Origin: Thalassotalea sp.
GTDB lineage: Bacteria; Pseudomonadota; Gammaproteobacteria; Enterobacterales; Alteromonadaceae
Reading direction: 5' to 3'
Assembly (NCBI GenBank): GCA_029249355.1
Contig: JAQWHO010000104.1
Coordinates: forward strand, 1-36,978
DNA: 36,978 nucleotides
Under the pieces are notes generated by a model that saw nothing but the letters and a program-made list of their open reading frames with translations, searched no databases and was not told the DNA's origin. A program made the translations under genes and the position numbers. This document shows, piece by piece, positions 10,241 through 19,625 of this stretch (the stretch's first letter is position 1; each line of letters starts with the position of its first letter).

Positions 10241-11872
10241 ATGAAGTTAAGTTTCAAAGTGGGTGCATTAATCGCCCTTATTTTAGCGTCATTTTTAATG
10301 TTAATGATTGTCGGTTTAACCACATTAAGAATTGCCAGTAGTGATGATAATCAGGCACGCGTTGAACAATTATTCAAATCAGCCTTTAATGTTATTTCTG
10401 AAATTGAAAAATATGTCGCCAGTGGAAAAATGACAGAAGAACAAGCTAAAGAGCTTGCCACTCAAGTACTTCGTGAAAATAAATATAACAAAACAGAATA
10501 TGTTTATGTCGCTGATGAGAACATGACCTTTATTGCAACACCTTTAGATCCTCAGCTTCATGGCACAAGCTTTAATGACTTTAAAGACAGCAAAGGCAGC
10601 AGTGTTGGGACAATTTTACAAAATGCTGTTCGTAATAGTCCAAACGGTATAGCTCAATATGAATGGACGCAAAAACAAGCAGATGGCTCAATTGAAGATA
10701 AACTTTCTATCGCACAAAAAACACCTGTTTGGGGTTGGTATGTTGGAACTGGCATCGGCTTTACCGAAGTTGAAGCTCGCTTTTGGTCTAGCGCAAAGTG
10801 GCAAGTGTTAATTTGTTTAATGCTAACCGGTGCTTTAGGCGTGTTACTTTTTTGGTCGACACGAAAATTATTAGATGATTTAGGTGGTGAGCCTAAGCAA
10901 GTATTACGTTTAGTACAAAAAGTTGCCGCGGGTGATTTAACAGGTTCAACAACTTCTCAAAATTGTACCGCAAGACCTGACTCTATTTTTGGTTCAATGA
11001 TTCAATTACGAGAATCAATGGGGAAAATTTTAGGCAGTATTGATGGTTCAGTACACAAACTTAGAAATGAAACTCACGACGCTAATAATCGCTCCGCTGA
11101 AATTGATAGAACCTTTGAAGCACAACGCTCTGAAATTGATATGGTTGCCACGGCTATGACAGAAATGTCAGCCTCATCACAAACAGTATCAGACAGCGCA
11201 AGTGCTGCGGCTCAATCAACCGTTGAAGCCGATCAACAAGGAATTAAAGCCCACAACATTGTTGATTCAGCCGTTCAGTCGATAGAAAATTTAGCCAGCC
11301 AAATTGATGATGCGAGTATTGTTATTACTGAACTAGGTAATGATGTATCAAATATAGTGTCGGTACTTAATGTTATTCGCGGCATTGCTGACCAAACAAA
11401 TTTATTGGCATTAAATGCTGCAATTGAAGCCGCTAGAGCGGGTGAACAAGGTAGAGGCTTTGCTGTTGTTGCTGACGAAGTTCGAAACCTAGCGAAAAGA
11501 ACGCAAGATAGTACCACTGAAATTCAAAATATGATTGAACGACTTGAATCTGGCTCTCATCGTGGTGTTGAAACTATGAATATGAGTAAATCATCAAGTA
11601 TTGATACGGTAAGTCAAACACAAGAAGCCGCAGAAGCGTTAAATCAAATTGCGCAGGCATTAAGCTCGATTACTGACATGAATAACCATATAGCAACGGC
11701 AGCTGATGAACAGAACAAAGTAGGTGAAGACATTTCTCGCAGAATAAACATGATTGCAGAAAGTTCACATGAAGCGGTTGAGTTGGCTCATTCAGGCAAA
11801 AGTTCCACTGAAGTATTAACTAAGTTAACGGATGAATTAGAAACATTAATGACGCATTTTAAAACGTCATAA
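10241..11872 (+). CDS. Methyl-accepting chemotaxis protein with single Cache sensor domain
   Basis: Two TMs flanking sCache-like domain ([25 protein letters not shown]... [11 protein letters not shown]), HAMP, signalling hairpin [40 protein letters not shown]. Confidence 0.95.
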   Translation: MKLSFKVGALIALILASFLMLMIVGLTTLRIASSDDNQARVEQLFKSAFNVISEIEKYVASGKMTEEQAKELATQVLRENKYNKTEYVYVADENMTFIATPLDPQLHGTSFNDFKDSKGSSVGTILQNAVRNSPNGIAQYEWTQKQADGSIEDKLSIAQKTPVWGWYVGTGIGFTEVEARFWSSAKWQVLICLMLTGALGVLLFWSTRKLLDDLGGEPKQVLRLVQKVAAGDLTGSTTSQNCTARPDSIFGSMIQLRESMGKILGSIDGSVHKLRNETHDANNRSAEIDRTFEAQRSEIDMVATAMTEMSASSQTVSDSASAAAQSTVEADQQGIKAHNIVDSAVQSIENLASQIDDASIVITELGNDVSNIVSVLNVIRGIADQTNLLALNAAIEAARAGEQGRGFAVVADEVRNLAKRTQDSTTEIQNMIERLESGSHRGVETMNMSKSSSIDTVSQTQEAAEALNQIAQALSSITDMNNHIATAADEQNKVGEDISRRINMIAESSHEAVELAHSGKSSTEVLTKLTDELETLMTHFKTS

Positions 11873-11896
11873 ATCTATATTTTACGTTTTAGAAAC

Positions 11897-11922
11897 AAAG
11901 CCGATACATCATCGGCTTTTTT
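11897..11922 (+). terminator. Rho-independent terminator downstream of MCP
   Basis: AAAGCCGAT-acatc-ATCGGCTTTTTT hairpin plus T-run. Confidence 0.85.
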
Positions 11923-12110
11923 ATTTGCTTCTCTATCTATATAAATAATTTATTTTCAATAAAATTCTAAAGCCACACCGACTAACATAAGTGTAAGAAT
12001 TAAACGAAGATTTTCGTAATTATTCATATAAAAAACAGTTTATTTAAGGCTCTTACTACTTAATATGATTGCCTAGCCCTATCAATACCTAGATTCTTTG
12101 CTATGCTTAT

Positions 12111-12267
12111 TGAAGCTTCGAATGACCACGAAGCTTAGTTTAAAACCAGTTAATGATAATGCTATTAACGGCATTGGTTTCTCGGGGTTTAGTGCGCTTA
12201 AAATATTAACGCTTTGAACAATTAGCTGGTTTTAACAAAGCAGGCCTTGCTCTCCCAGGCCTGCTTT
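12111..12267. other. Densely structured intergenic region (candidate ncRNA or structured element)
   Basis: Perfect 8-bp stem AAGCTTCG/CGAAGCTT (12113-12136), long-range inverted repeat TTAAAACCAGTTAA / TTAGCTGGTTTTAA (approx. 12140-12235), perfect 11-bp stem AAAGCAGGCCT/AGGCCTGCTTT (12237-12267). Confidence 0.4.
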
Positions 12268-12489
12268 ACTTCCTTTCTCATTAATAAAAATCCAATAAAT
12301 TATCTAAAACTGAAGCACTAGAATTAATCGCTTTAACCTAAAGATCTCGTTAACTGTCAATTTAAAAGCTGCTAATTAAAAGTGCTAATTTAAAGGCTTA
12401 GTTGATTGCTGAATTACTGGCGATATAATAATGTGATTTATAATTACCTTCTGACCAATAAAGACAATTAACTTTAATGATTAATTCAA

Positions 12490-12945
12490 ATGAATAACCC
12501 ACTTAATTTAGCCCAATTTTTTCCTTATCAATTAGCAAAATTACAAGCGATAGTCAGCGATGCGATTGCCGAAATATATATGGGTGAATTTAATTTATCC
12601 AAACAAGAATGGCGTGTTTTAGCAATACTGGCGAATGAAAGCTCGCTCAATGCCAAAGAAATTGGTCGTAAAGCAGATCTTGAAAAAATGCCTGCCAGTA
12701 GAGCCATCAAAAAAATGGTTGATGGTAAATTAGTAGAAAAAGTGAGTAATATTAAAGATAAAAGATCATCCCTACTCAAACTTACCAATGAAGGAGAAAA
12801 GTTATATCGTCAACTTGCTCCTCTGGTTAAACAAAGAGAGCAAGAGTTACTTTCAGCATTAAACTCTCAAGAATTAACAACATTAAACAATGCTTTTACG
12901 AAATTAGAAAAACGAGCTCATAAAATTGTAAATCAATCAAAGTAA
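12490..12945 (+). CDS. MarR family winged-helix transcriptional regulator
   Basis: LSKQEWRVLAILANESSLNAKEIGRKADLEKMPASRAIKKMVDGKLVEKVSNIKDKRSSLLKLTNEGEKLYRQL typical of MarR. Confidence 0.9.
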   Translation: MNNPLNLAQFFPYQLAKLQAIVSDAIAEIYMGEFNLSKQEWRVLAILANESSLNAKEIGRKADLEKMPASRAIKKMVDGKLVEKVSNIKDKRSSLLKLTNEGEKLYRQLAPLVKQREQELLSALNSQELTTLNNAFTKLEKRAHKIVNQSK

Positions 12946-12962
12946 TCTCATTTATCTTGGGT

Positions 12963-15900
12963 TTAAAGAGATTTACTTACTACCTGTAATATACTGCTCA
13001 ACAGTAATTCAGCGTTTACTGGTTTAGCAATATGTAAATTCATACCGGCTGCAAAGCTATTTTCTATATCTTCTTGGCGTGCATGAGCTGTCATCGCAAT
13101 AATAGGTAAGTTTTTAAATTTTTCATCTTCGCGTATTAGTTTTGTCGCGGTTAACCCGTCCATCACCGGCATTTGAATGTCCATTAACACCACGTCAAAA
13201 TGCGCTTGTTGCAAGCAATCAATAGCAAGTTGACCATTTTCTACCACGGTAATATTAGCTTGCATACTTTTTAAAAGCTCTTTGGCCACCAATTGGTTCA
13301 CTAAGTTATCTTCCACCAATAAAATATCGATATTCTCGAGATTTTTCGGGGCTTCTTCAATTAGATTTTCTGTAATTTGGCCTTTGGGAATAAGTTTATT
13401 TTCTTGGGTATTAACGTCGGCATTAATATCAAAAATGTTAAACAAATCATAACGAGATAATGGGGCTTCACAAACAATATAAGGTAATTGATATTTATCT
13501 AACAATTCAAAAGACATACTACAGTCACTATTTTGGCTTGGTAAACAAACCGCTAACATGCATTTATTTTTCTCTTCAGCATTTTTTATAGGATGGCAAA
13601 GCTGCTTTGTTAATATCGTACATAAATTCTCATCTACGTTATTAACATCAATAAATAATATATTTAACTTTGAGGCCTGATGATTTTCAATTTCCTCCGG
13701 TGAAGATAATGGATGATGTTGAAAATGGTAATCATCAATTAAGCTGATAAAGCTATTGGGTAATTCATAATTAAGACAAAAAATTTGCACATGATTATTG
13801 TATTCGGCATAAGGATTAACATTGTTTATTTTTAGCGGCAAAACAAAATTAAACTCAGTACCAATACCTTCACTACTCAGTAATTTTATTTCACCACCAA
13901 GTAAATTGATGATCCGTTGGCAGATCGACAACCCTAGCCCTGAACCACCATATTCGCGAGTCATTGACTCATCAGCCTGCATAAAAGCTTCAAACAAATG
14001 ACTTTGTTTCTCTTTAGCAATACCAATACCTGTATCAATAATACGAAAGCGCACTAAAGTATCAATTTCACTAATTGCGATCACCGCTAAGTGAACAGTA
14101 ACATTGCCTTTAAGGGTAAATTTGATCGCGTTATTCAATAAGTTACTGAGCACTTGCACCAAACGCATTTCATCGGTTATGGCAATGAGTGGAACATTCG
14201 ATTCAATATTGACAATAACGTCTAAACCTTTTTGATTGGCATTGCCTATATTTAAGTTAACCGCTTGATTCACAATGCGATCTAAGCTGCATTCAGCTTT
14301 CATAATCGACATATTACCCGATTCAATTTTCGCCAAATCTAGCAACTCATCAATCAAATGCAATAACGCTCCTGAAGCACTTTGCGCATTCTCTAAATGT
14401 TTTTTCTGCTGATTTGAAATAGGTGTTTTTTCAAGTAATGAATGCATACCTTGAATAGCATTTATCGGTGTTCTAATTTCATGGCTCATATTTGCCAAAA
14501 ATTGACTCTTAGTCTGGTTAGCTAGCTCCGCTTGCTCTTTTGCAGCAGCTAACGCAGCATTAATTGCATATTGCTCAGTTACATCACGAATAATAACAAT
14601 GGTACCTAGTACTTGTTGTTCTTGATCATAAAATTCAGAAATGAATAATTCATAGGTATTATCAACGGTTTCTATTACTTGAAAAATACCGTGTTCAGTT
14701 AAAGTCTGCGATTGTTTTTTACTTGCGGCTAATAATGCTGAACCTAATTCGTTACGAATTAAATCCCCTGCTTGGCGCCCTAAAATAGCTTGCTCTTTTT
14801 TACCTATAAAAGTTTCAAACGCTAAGTTACAACCAATTAATACCCCTTTAGGATCATTAAAAATAAGGTAATCTGGTATTGCATCCATCACTGAATGCAA
14901 AATGGCATAATCGTGTTGATGCTGTTTACTTTTTTCTAATAATGCCTGTGTTTTATCATTAACTTTAATATCTAAAATATTATTTTGATCTTTAAGCTGT
15001 TGCATTAAGCTTCTGTTTTGGCTAAAAATATCTCCGACAATATTAAACCAATGTAACCAGCCACTAGGTGGTTGAATTTTTCCATGATCACCTTGCGCAC
15101 TATAAGCAATATGACTAATAAATTGTTGCGTAGGTTTGATAAATGTTTTGCTCGTAACCAAATAAACAACAGCTAATAAAACTATCTGACCAAAAAACAG
15201 TAGAAAAAATAGCCCCATAGATCGTTCAAAAATAGGATCCGTAAACGTTTTATAAGGCTGGTATTTCAGCAGAGTCCAGCCATTTAGTGCAAGCTGCTCT
15301 TTTTGTACTAGCAACGATTTATATTGAGAAGAAGCAGGTAAATTTTGAATGTTTTGCAGTGATAATTCAGCTAATTCTTGTGGCACAATGTCTTGCCAAA
15401 TTGTTTGTCTTTTTAAAGGGAGACTTTGTTGAGTGTGATGTAACAACACCTGACCTTTCTCATCAATAAGCACATAAGTGTCATTTTCACCTACATCTAA
15501 AAGTTCCTTTTTATGAAGTCTTGATAAGTCTATATTGATAATGACAGCACCAATATATTGCTCATTTCGAAACACGGCTCCACCTACTGCGGTATATAAA
15601 CTTTTACTCGCCGTTCCTATATAAGGATCCGACCACAGCAGCGTATTAGAATCACCATCAGTTTTGCTGAGCCGTTTAATATGTTCATTATCAATTAAAT
15701 TATTTGAATATTGCCAATTCGAACGATTTACCCAAGGATAAATACTAACGAACTGATTTTGAGAAACGTAATAAAACCAATTAGCCGTTTCATTAGCATT
15801 TTGTGCCGTCATAAAAGCAGGCGTTAAAGCATGCGCCATTGCTAATTCGCTTGCGAGCATGCCATCAAGATTATTAATATCACCAATGCCGGTTATGTTC

Positions 15901-16253
15901 ACACTAAGCTGCTGGCGATATTTAATAATGTCATGTCGCGGTTTATTTAGATAAAACCTATCCCCTTCTTGAGTAAACAGAGGTATCTTCATCGAGACTT
16001 CATCGGGGAAGTTCAAAGTGTAATTTGCAAAGCTTTGAATCGCCTCAACTGAACTAGCAGCCTGACTAAACTGACGATTAATGTTGTTTGTTTGGCTAAT
16101 TAACTCACTGAGTTCATTCTTTTCAAACGAACGTAACTCTCCATAATATCGATAACTTGCAAGCAATAATGCAGCAAACATTATCGCGATAAAAATCCCT
16201 AATATCGAGAGTTTATAACGTGTTACAACTTGGTTTTTACCCGCTAATGTCAT
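12963..16253 (-). CDS. Hybrid sensor histidine kinase/response regulator (dCache-like periplasmic sensor, PAS, HisKA, HATPase, REC); start re-assigned to MTLAGKNQ
   Basis: Two TMs flanking Cache-like domain, NMSHEIRTPINAIQGM H-box, NNAIKFT, DTGIGI, GGSGLGLSIC; C-terminal REC LLVEDNLVNQ...VLMDIQMPVMDG...AMTAHA...KPV. Confidence 0.93.
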   Translation of the reverse strand: MTLAGKNQVVTRYKLSILGIFIAIMFAALLLASYRYYGELRSFEKNELSELISQTNNINRQFSQAASSVEAIQSFANYTLNFPDEVSMKIPLFTQEGDRFYLNKPRHDIIKYRQQLSVNITGIGDINNLDGMLASELAMAHALTPAFMTAQNANETANWFYYVSQNQFVSIYPWVNRSNWQYSNNLIDNEHIKRLSKTDGDSNTLLWSDPYIGTASKSLYTAVGGAVFRNEQYIGAVIINIDLSRLHKKELLDVGENDTYVLIDEKGQVLLHHTQQSLPLKRQTIWQDIVPQELAELSLQNIQNLPASSQYKSLLVQKEQLALNGWTLLKYQPYKTFTDPIFERSMGLFFLLFFGQIVLLAVVYLVTSKTFIKPTQQFISHIAYSAQGDHGKIQPPSGWLHWFNIVGDIFSQNRSLMQQLKDQNNILDIKVNDKTQALLEKSKQHQHDYAILHSVMDAIPDYLIFNDPKGVLIGCNLAFETFIGKKEQAILGRQAGDLIRNELGSALLAASKKQSQTLTEHGIFQVIETVDNTYELFISEFYDQEQQVLGTIVIIRDVTEQYAINAALAAAKEQAELANQTKSQFLANMSHEIRTPINAIQGMHSLLEKTPISNQQKKHLENAQSASGALLHLIDELLDLAKIESGNMSIMKAECSLDRIVNQAVNLNIGNANQKGLDVIVNIESNVPLIAITDEMRLVQVLSNLLNNAIKFTLKGNVTVHLAVIAISEIDTLVRFRIIDTGIGIAKEKQSHLFEAFMQADESMTREYGGSGLGLSICQRIINLLGGEIKLLSSEGIGTEFNFVLPLKINNVNPYAEYNNHVQIFCLNYELPNSFISLIDDYHFQHHPLSSPEEIENHQASKLNILFIDVNNVDENLCTILTKQLCHPIKNAEEKNKCMLAVCLPSQNSDCSMSFELLDKYQLPYIVCEAPLSRYDLFNIFDINADVNTQENKLIPKGQITENLIEEAPKNLENIDILLVEDNLVNQLVAKELLKSMQANITVVENGQLAIDCLQQAHFDVVLMDIQMPVMDGLTATKLIREDEKFKNLPIIAMTAHARQEDIENSFAAGMNLHIAKPVNAELLLSSILQVVSKSL

Positions 16254-16367
16254 CGAATGATTATCTTTGTATTTGAAAATAAAAAATATTGACCTGATGA
16301 TATAACGAAAAAATGTAAAAATCATGCATTGTACATTTGAGATACATTTCACCTTTTTGGAAAAGTA

Positions 16368-16396
16368 TTGACGTTTTATCATAACCAAGTTAAATT
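16368..16396 (+). promoter_or_regulatory. Predicted sigma70 promoter for GH1-symporter operon
   Basis: TTGACG (16368-16373), 17-bp spacer, TAAATT (16391-16396). Confidence 0.6.
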
Positions 16397-16409
16397 GAAA
16401 GCGCTTCCA
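16396..16409. promoter_or_regulatory. LacI-family operator (TGAAAGCGCTTCCA), copy 1 upstream of GH1
   Basis: Near-perfect match to the palindrome TGGAAGCGCTTCCA found in three intergenic regions of the window. Confidence 0.85.
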
Positions 16410-16428
16410 GAGTTGTCGCCACTCATTT

Positions 16429-16442
16429 TGGAAGCGCTACCA
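16429..16442. promoter_or_regulatory. LacI-family operator (TGGAAGCGCTACCA), copy 2 upstream of GH1
   Basis: Near-perfect match to TGGAAGCGCTTCCA; centre-to-centre 33 bp from copy 1. Confidence 0.85.
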
Positions 16443-16467
16443 AAACTAATTATTAAAAAAGTATCTA

Positions 16468-17799
16468 ATGAAAATTACTCTACCTAAAAATTCGCGCTTA
16501 ACCTCTAAAGATTTCATGTTTGGTGTTGCCACGGCTTCATTTCAGATAGAGGGCGGCGTTGAACATCGCTTACCTTGTATTTGGGATACATTTTGTCGAA
16601 CAGAGGGAGCAATTGCCGATAAATCAAATGGTGATATTGCTTGCGATCATTATCATCTGTGGCAGCAAGATATTGAGATGATAAGTTCTTTAGGAATTGA
16701 CGCATATCGTTTGTCGATATCTTGGGGACGTGTCATGAACCAAGATGGCAGCCCTAATCAAACAGGAATTGCTTTCTACACAAATTTTTTAGATGCATTA
16801 AAAGCTAAAAATATAAAAGCTTTTGTCACTCTTTATCATTGGGATTTACCTCAACACCTAGAAGATGAAGGTGGTTGGCTAAATAGACAAACTGCCTATA
16901 AATTTAAAGAGTATACCGAACTTGTAGTGAAAGCATTTGGTGATCGTGTTTATTCATACGCAACATTAAATGAACCTTTTTGTAGTGCTTATTTAGGCTA
17001 TGAAATTGGCATACATGCTCCTGGAATTAAAGGGAGAGAATTCGGCAAAAAAGCCGCTCACCATTTATTATTAGCACATGGTTTAGCCATGGAAGTTTTG
17101 ACGAATCTCAGCCCAAACACGCTAAATGGTATTGTATTAAATTTCACGCCTTGTTACCCAAATACCGACAATTTAGCCGACATTACCGCAGCTAAATATG
17201 CTGATGACTATTTTAACCAGTGGTATATAAAACCGATTTTTGATGCTCAATACCCTGAAATTTTATCAACCTTGCCTACTGCTGAACATCCAGATATTGT
17301 TGAGGGAGATTTATCTATTATTGCCCATCCTGTTGACTTTTTAGGTGTAAATTATTATACCAGAGCTATATATAAGGCTGATAACAAAGAAGTATTTTCA
17401 CAAGTCATGCTTGATGATGTACCTTTAACGGATATGGGTTGGGAAGTGTACCCGCAAGGTTTCACTGATTTATTAGTAGACCTTAACGAAAAATATGATT
17501 TACCGCCGGTATATATCACTGAAAATGGTGCCGCCATGCCTGATGAAATAACTGATAACGTAGTTATTGATAAAGATAGAGTCAGTTATTATAACACTCA
17601 CCTTAATGCGGTGAATCAAGCAATTGAAAAAGGTGTTGATATTCAAGGTTATTTCGCTTGGAGCTTAATGGACAACTTTGAATGGGCGGAAGGTTATTTA
17701 AAAAGGTTTGGTATTGTTTATGTTGATTATCAAAGTCAAAAAAGAACCATAAAAGCCAGTGGCTATGCTTATCGAGATTTTATTAAACTGCGCAAATAG
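16468..17799 (+). CDS. GH1 family beta-glucosidase
   Basis: FMFGVATASFQIEGG, YHWDLPQHLEDEGGW, acid/base TLNEPF, nucleophile YITENGAA, GYFAWSLMDNFEWAEGY. Confidence 0.96.
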   Translation: MKITLPKNSRLTSKDFMFGVATASFQIEGGVEHRLPCIWDTFCRTEGAIADKSNGDIACDHYHLWQQDIEMISSLGIDAYRLSISWGRVMNQDGSPNQTGIAFYTNFLDALKAKNIKAFVTLYHWDLPQHLEDEGGWLNRQTAYKFKEYTELVVKAFGDRVYSYATLNEPFCSAYLGYEIGIHAPGIKGREFGKKAAHHLLLAHGLAMEVLTNLSPNTLNGIVLNFTPCYPNTDNLADITAAKYADDYFNQWYIKPIFDAQYPEILSTLPTAEHPDIVEGDLSIIAHPVDFLGVNYYTRAIYKADNKEVFSQVMLDDVPLTDMGWEVYPQGFTDLLVDLNEKYDLPPVYITENGAAMPDEITDNVVIDKDRVSYYNTHLNAVNQAIEKGVDIQGYFAWSLMDNFEWAEGYLKRFGIVYVDYQSQKRTIKASGYAYRDFIKLRK

Positions 17800-17847
17800 A
17801 ACGCGCCAATAAAGTCCTAAGCAACAATAATAAGAAGAGAAATTAAC

Positions 17848-19176
17848 ATGCTTAGAATAAAAGAAAAAATAGCTTATGGTTTAGGTGATACCGCAAGTAA
17901 TATCATCTTTCAAACCGTGATGATGTTTCTTCTAATATTTTATACTGACGTGGTAGGACTTTCTCCTGCGTTAGTAGGCACGCTATTTTTAGTTGTTCGA
18001 ATATTTGATGCTATTACTGACCCATTAATGGGCGCTATGGCTGATCGCACTAAAACCAAATGGGGACAATTTAGACCTTATTTATTGTGGTTAGCACTAC
18101 CCTTCGGCTTGATCAGTGTCCTCGCGTTTACCACGTTTGATCTTTCTGAAAATGGTAAAATAATCTACGCTTTTGCTTCATATAGCTTACTCATGATTGC
18201 TTACACTGCCATTAATATCCCATACTCTGCTCTGGGCGGTGTACTTACTGCTGAGCCAAAAGAGCGCGTTTCAGTACAATCGTATCGTTTTGTGTTTGGT
18301 ATGCTTGGTGGCTTAATTGTCGCAGCTGGCACAATGCCCTTAGTGGAATATTTTGGCGCAGGCGATAAAGCCTTAGGTTATCAATATACGATGATCGCAA
18401 TGAGTACTTTAGGTGTCGTGCTGTTTTTACTCTGCTTTGCTGGCACTAAAGAGCGTGTGAGCCCTCCTGATGAGCAAAATTCATCTTTTAAGCAAGATTT
18501 AATGTGCTTATGGCAAAATGATCAATGGCGAATCCTTTGCTTAGCGGGTTTATTATTATTAAGTGGTCAAGTATTACGTGGCACACTGGCTGTTTATTAC
18601 GTTAAATATTATTTAATGAGAGCCGACTTGATTACCCCTTTTATGACCTTAGGTATGATTGGTAGTATTCTCGGTTGTGCTTTATCGCAAACTGTCGCAA
18701 AAAAATTCTGTAAAATAAAAGCCTACATTGCGCTGCAATCAATTGCGGCATTCATCTGTATTATTAGTTACTTTGTTGGCCCTACTCAAATAACGTTAGC
18801 ATTGAGTTTATTTTTTCTGTGGAGTTTCTTTTTACAAATGGCCACACCATTACTTTGGGCGAAAATGGCCGATACCATCGATTATGGCCACTGGAAAACA
18901 GGCGTTAGAATAACCGGTATGGTTTATTCAGCCGTTGTTTTCTTTATAAAATTAGGGGTCGCAATTGGTGGAGCACTCGCGGGTTGGTTACTCGCGTATT
19001 ACGGTTATCAAGCTGACATTGAACAAAATGAAACGACCAAGCATGGCATACTCATATCGTTTACGCTTTTCGCCGCATTAGGCTCTATTATGGTTGCCTA
19101 TGTTATGCGTTGGTACACACTTGATACCAATAAAGTGGAAACAATACACAGTGAACTTCAACAAAAAAAATCTTGA
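17848..19176 (+). CDS. GPH (glycoside-pentoside-hexuronide) family sugar:cation symporter (MFS)
   Basis: KIAYGLGDTASNIIF, FDAITDPLMGAMADRTKTKWGQFRPYLLW typical MelB/GPH motifs; 12-TM-like hydrophobicity. Confidence 0.93.
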   Translation: MLRIKEKIAYGLGDTASNIIFQTVMMFLLIFYTDVVGLSPALVGTLFLVVRIFDAITDPLMGAMADRTKTKWGQFRPYLLWLALPFGLISVLAFTTFDLSENGKIIYAFASYSLLMIAYTAINIPYSALGGVLTAEPKERVSVQSYRFVFGMLGGLIVAAGTMPLVEYFGAGDKALGYQYTMIAMSTLGVVLFLLCFAGTKERVSPPDEQNSSFKQDLMCLWQNDQWRILCLAGLLLLSGQVLRGTLAVYYVKYYLMRADLITPFMTLGMIGSILGCALSQTVAKKFCKIKAYIALQSIAAFICIISYFVGPTQITLALSLFFLWSFFLQMATPLLWAKMADTIDYGHWKTGVRITGMVYSAVVFFIKLGVAIGGALAGWLLAYYGYQADIEQNETTKHGILISFTLFAALGSIMVAYVMRWYTLDTNKVETIHSELQQKKS

Positions 19177-19495
19177 AATATCAAGTTTTTAGAAATGAGT
19201 ATAAATGTTACGTAGTACTTTTATCCTCATAGCTGAGTTATAGCCAGGTTATAATTAGCGTCATACCTAGAACATGATTTTAACGACATAATGTGATTTT
19301 ATACCCTAGGAAAAACCGCCTTTCTCCCTTGAATAATTTATTATAATAATTGTACATAATTCAATATTCCCCACCTATTAAAAATACAATTAATTTCAAC
19401 TACATACCTATACCAATATTAATATATTCTTAACTTATTGCTAATAATTAAGAGTATAAACTCTAATATAATTGCAAGTTTTTTGTACTTTACTA

Positions 19496-19524
19496 TTGAC
19501 CTAAATGAAAAACTGACATAATTT
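19496..19524 (+). promoter_or_regulatory. Predicted sigma70 promoter for TonB-dependent receptor
   Basis: TTGACC (19496-19501), 17-bp spacer, TAATTT (19519-19524). Confidence 0.55.
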
Positions 19525-19525
19525 A

Positions 19526-19539
19526 TGGAAGCGCTTCCA
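19526..19539. promoter_or_regulatory. LacI-family operator TGGAAGCGCTTCCA, copy 1 upstream of TBDR
   Basis: Perfect 14-bp palindrome. Confidence 0.9.
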
Positions 19540-19568
19540 GATAGCTCGCTTATTTTTTTAAACACCTC

Positions 19569-19582
19569 TGGAAGCGCTTCCA
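19569..19582. promoter_or_regulatory. LacI-family operator TGGAAGCGCTTCCA, copy 2 upstream of TBDR
   Basis: Perfect 14-bp palindrome; 43 bp centre-to-centre from copy 1. Confidence 0.9.
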
Positions 19583-19625
19583 AAAAATATAAAATGGTAT
19601 AACTTAAAATGCCTGGGGAAACTAA

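Noticed and set aside
12139-12267. Possible integron attC site
   Set aside because: Inverted repeats are present, but no clear RYYYAAC/GTTRRRY core pair, no integrase and no cassette array are visible.
16254-16388. 45-aa extension of the hybrid histidine kinase ORF
   Set aside because: TM1 follows MTLAGKNQVVTRYKL; the extension runs into the putative GH1 promoter and has atypical composition.
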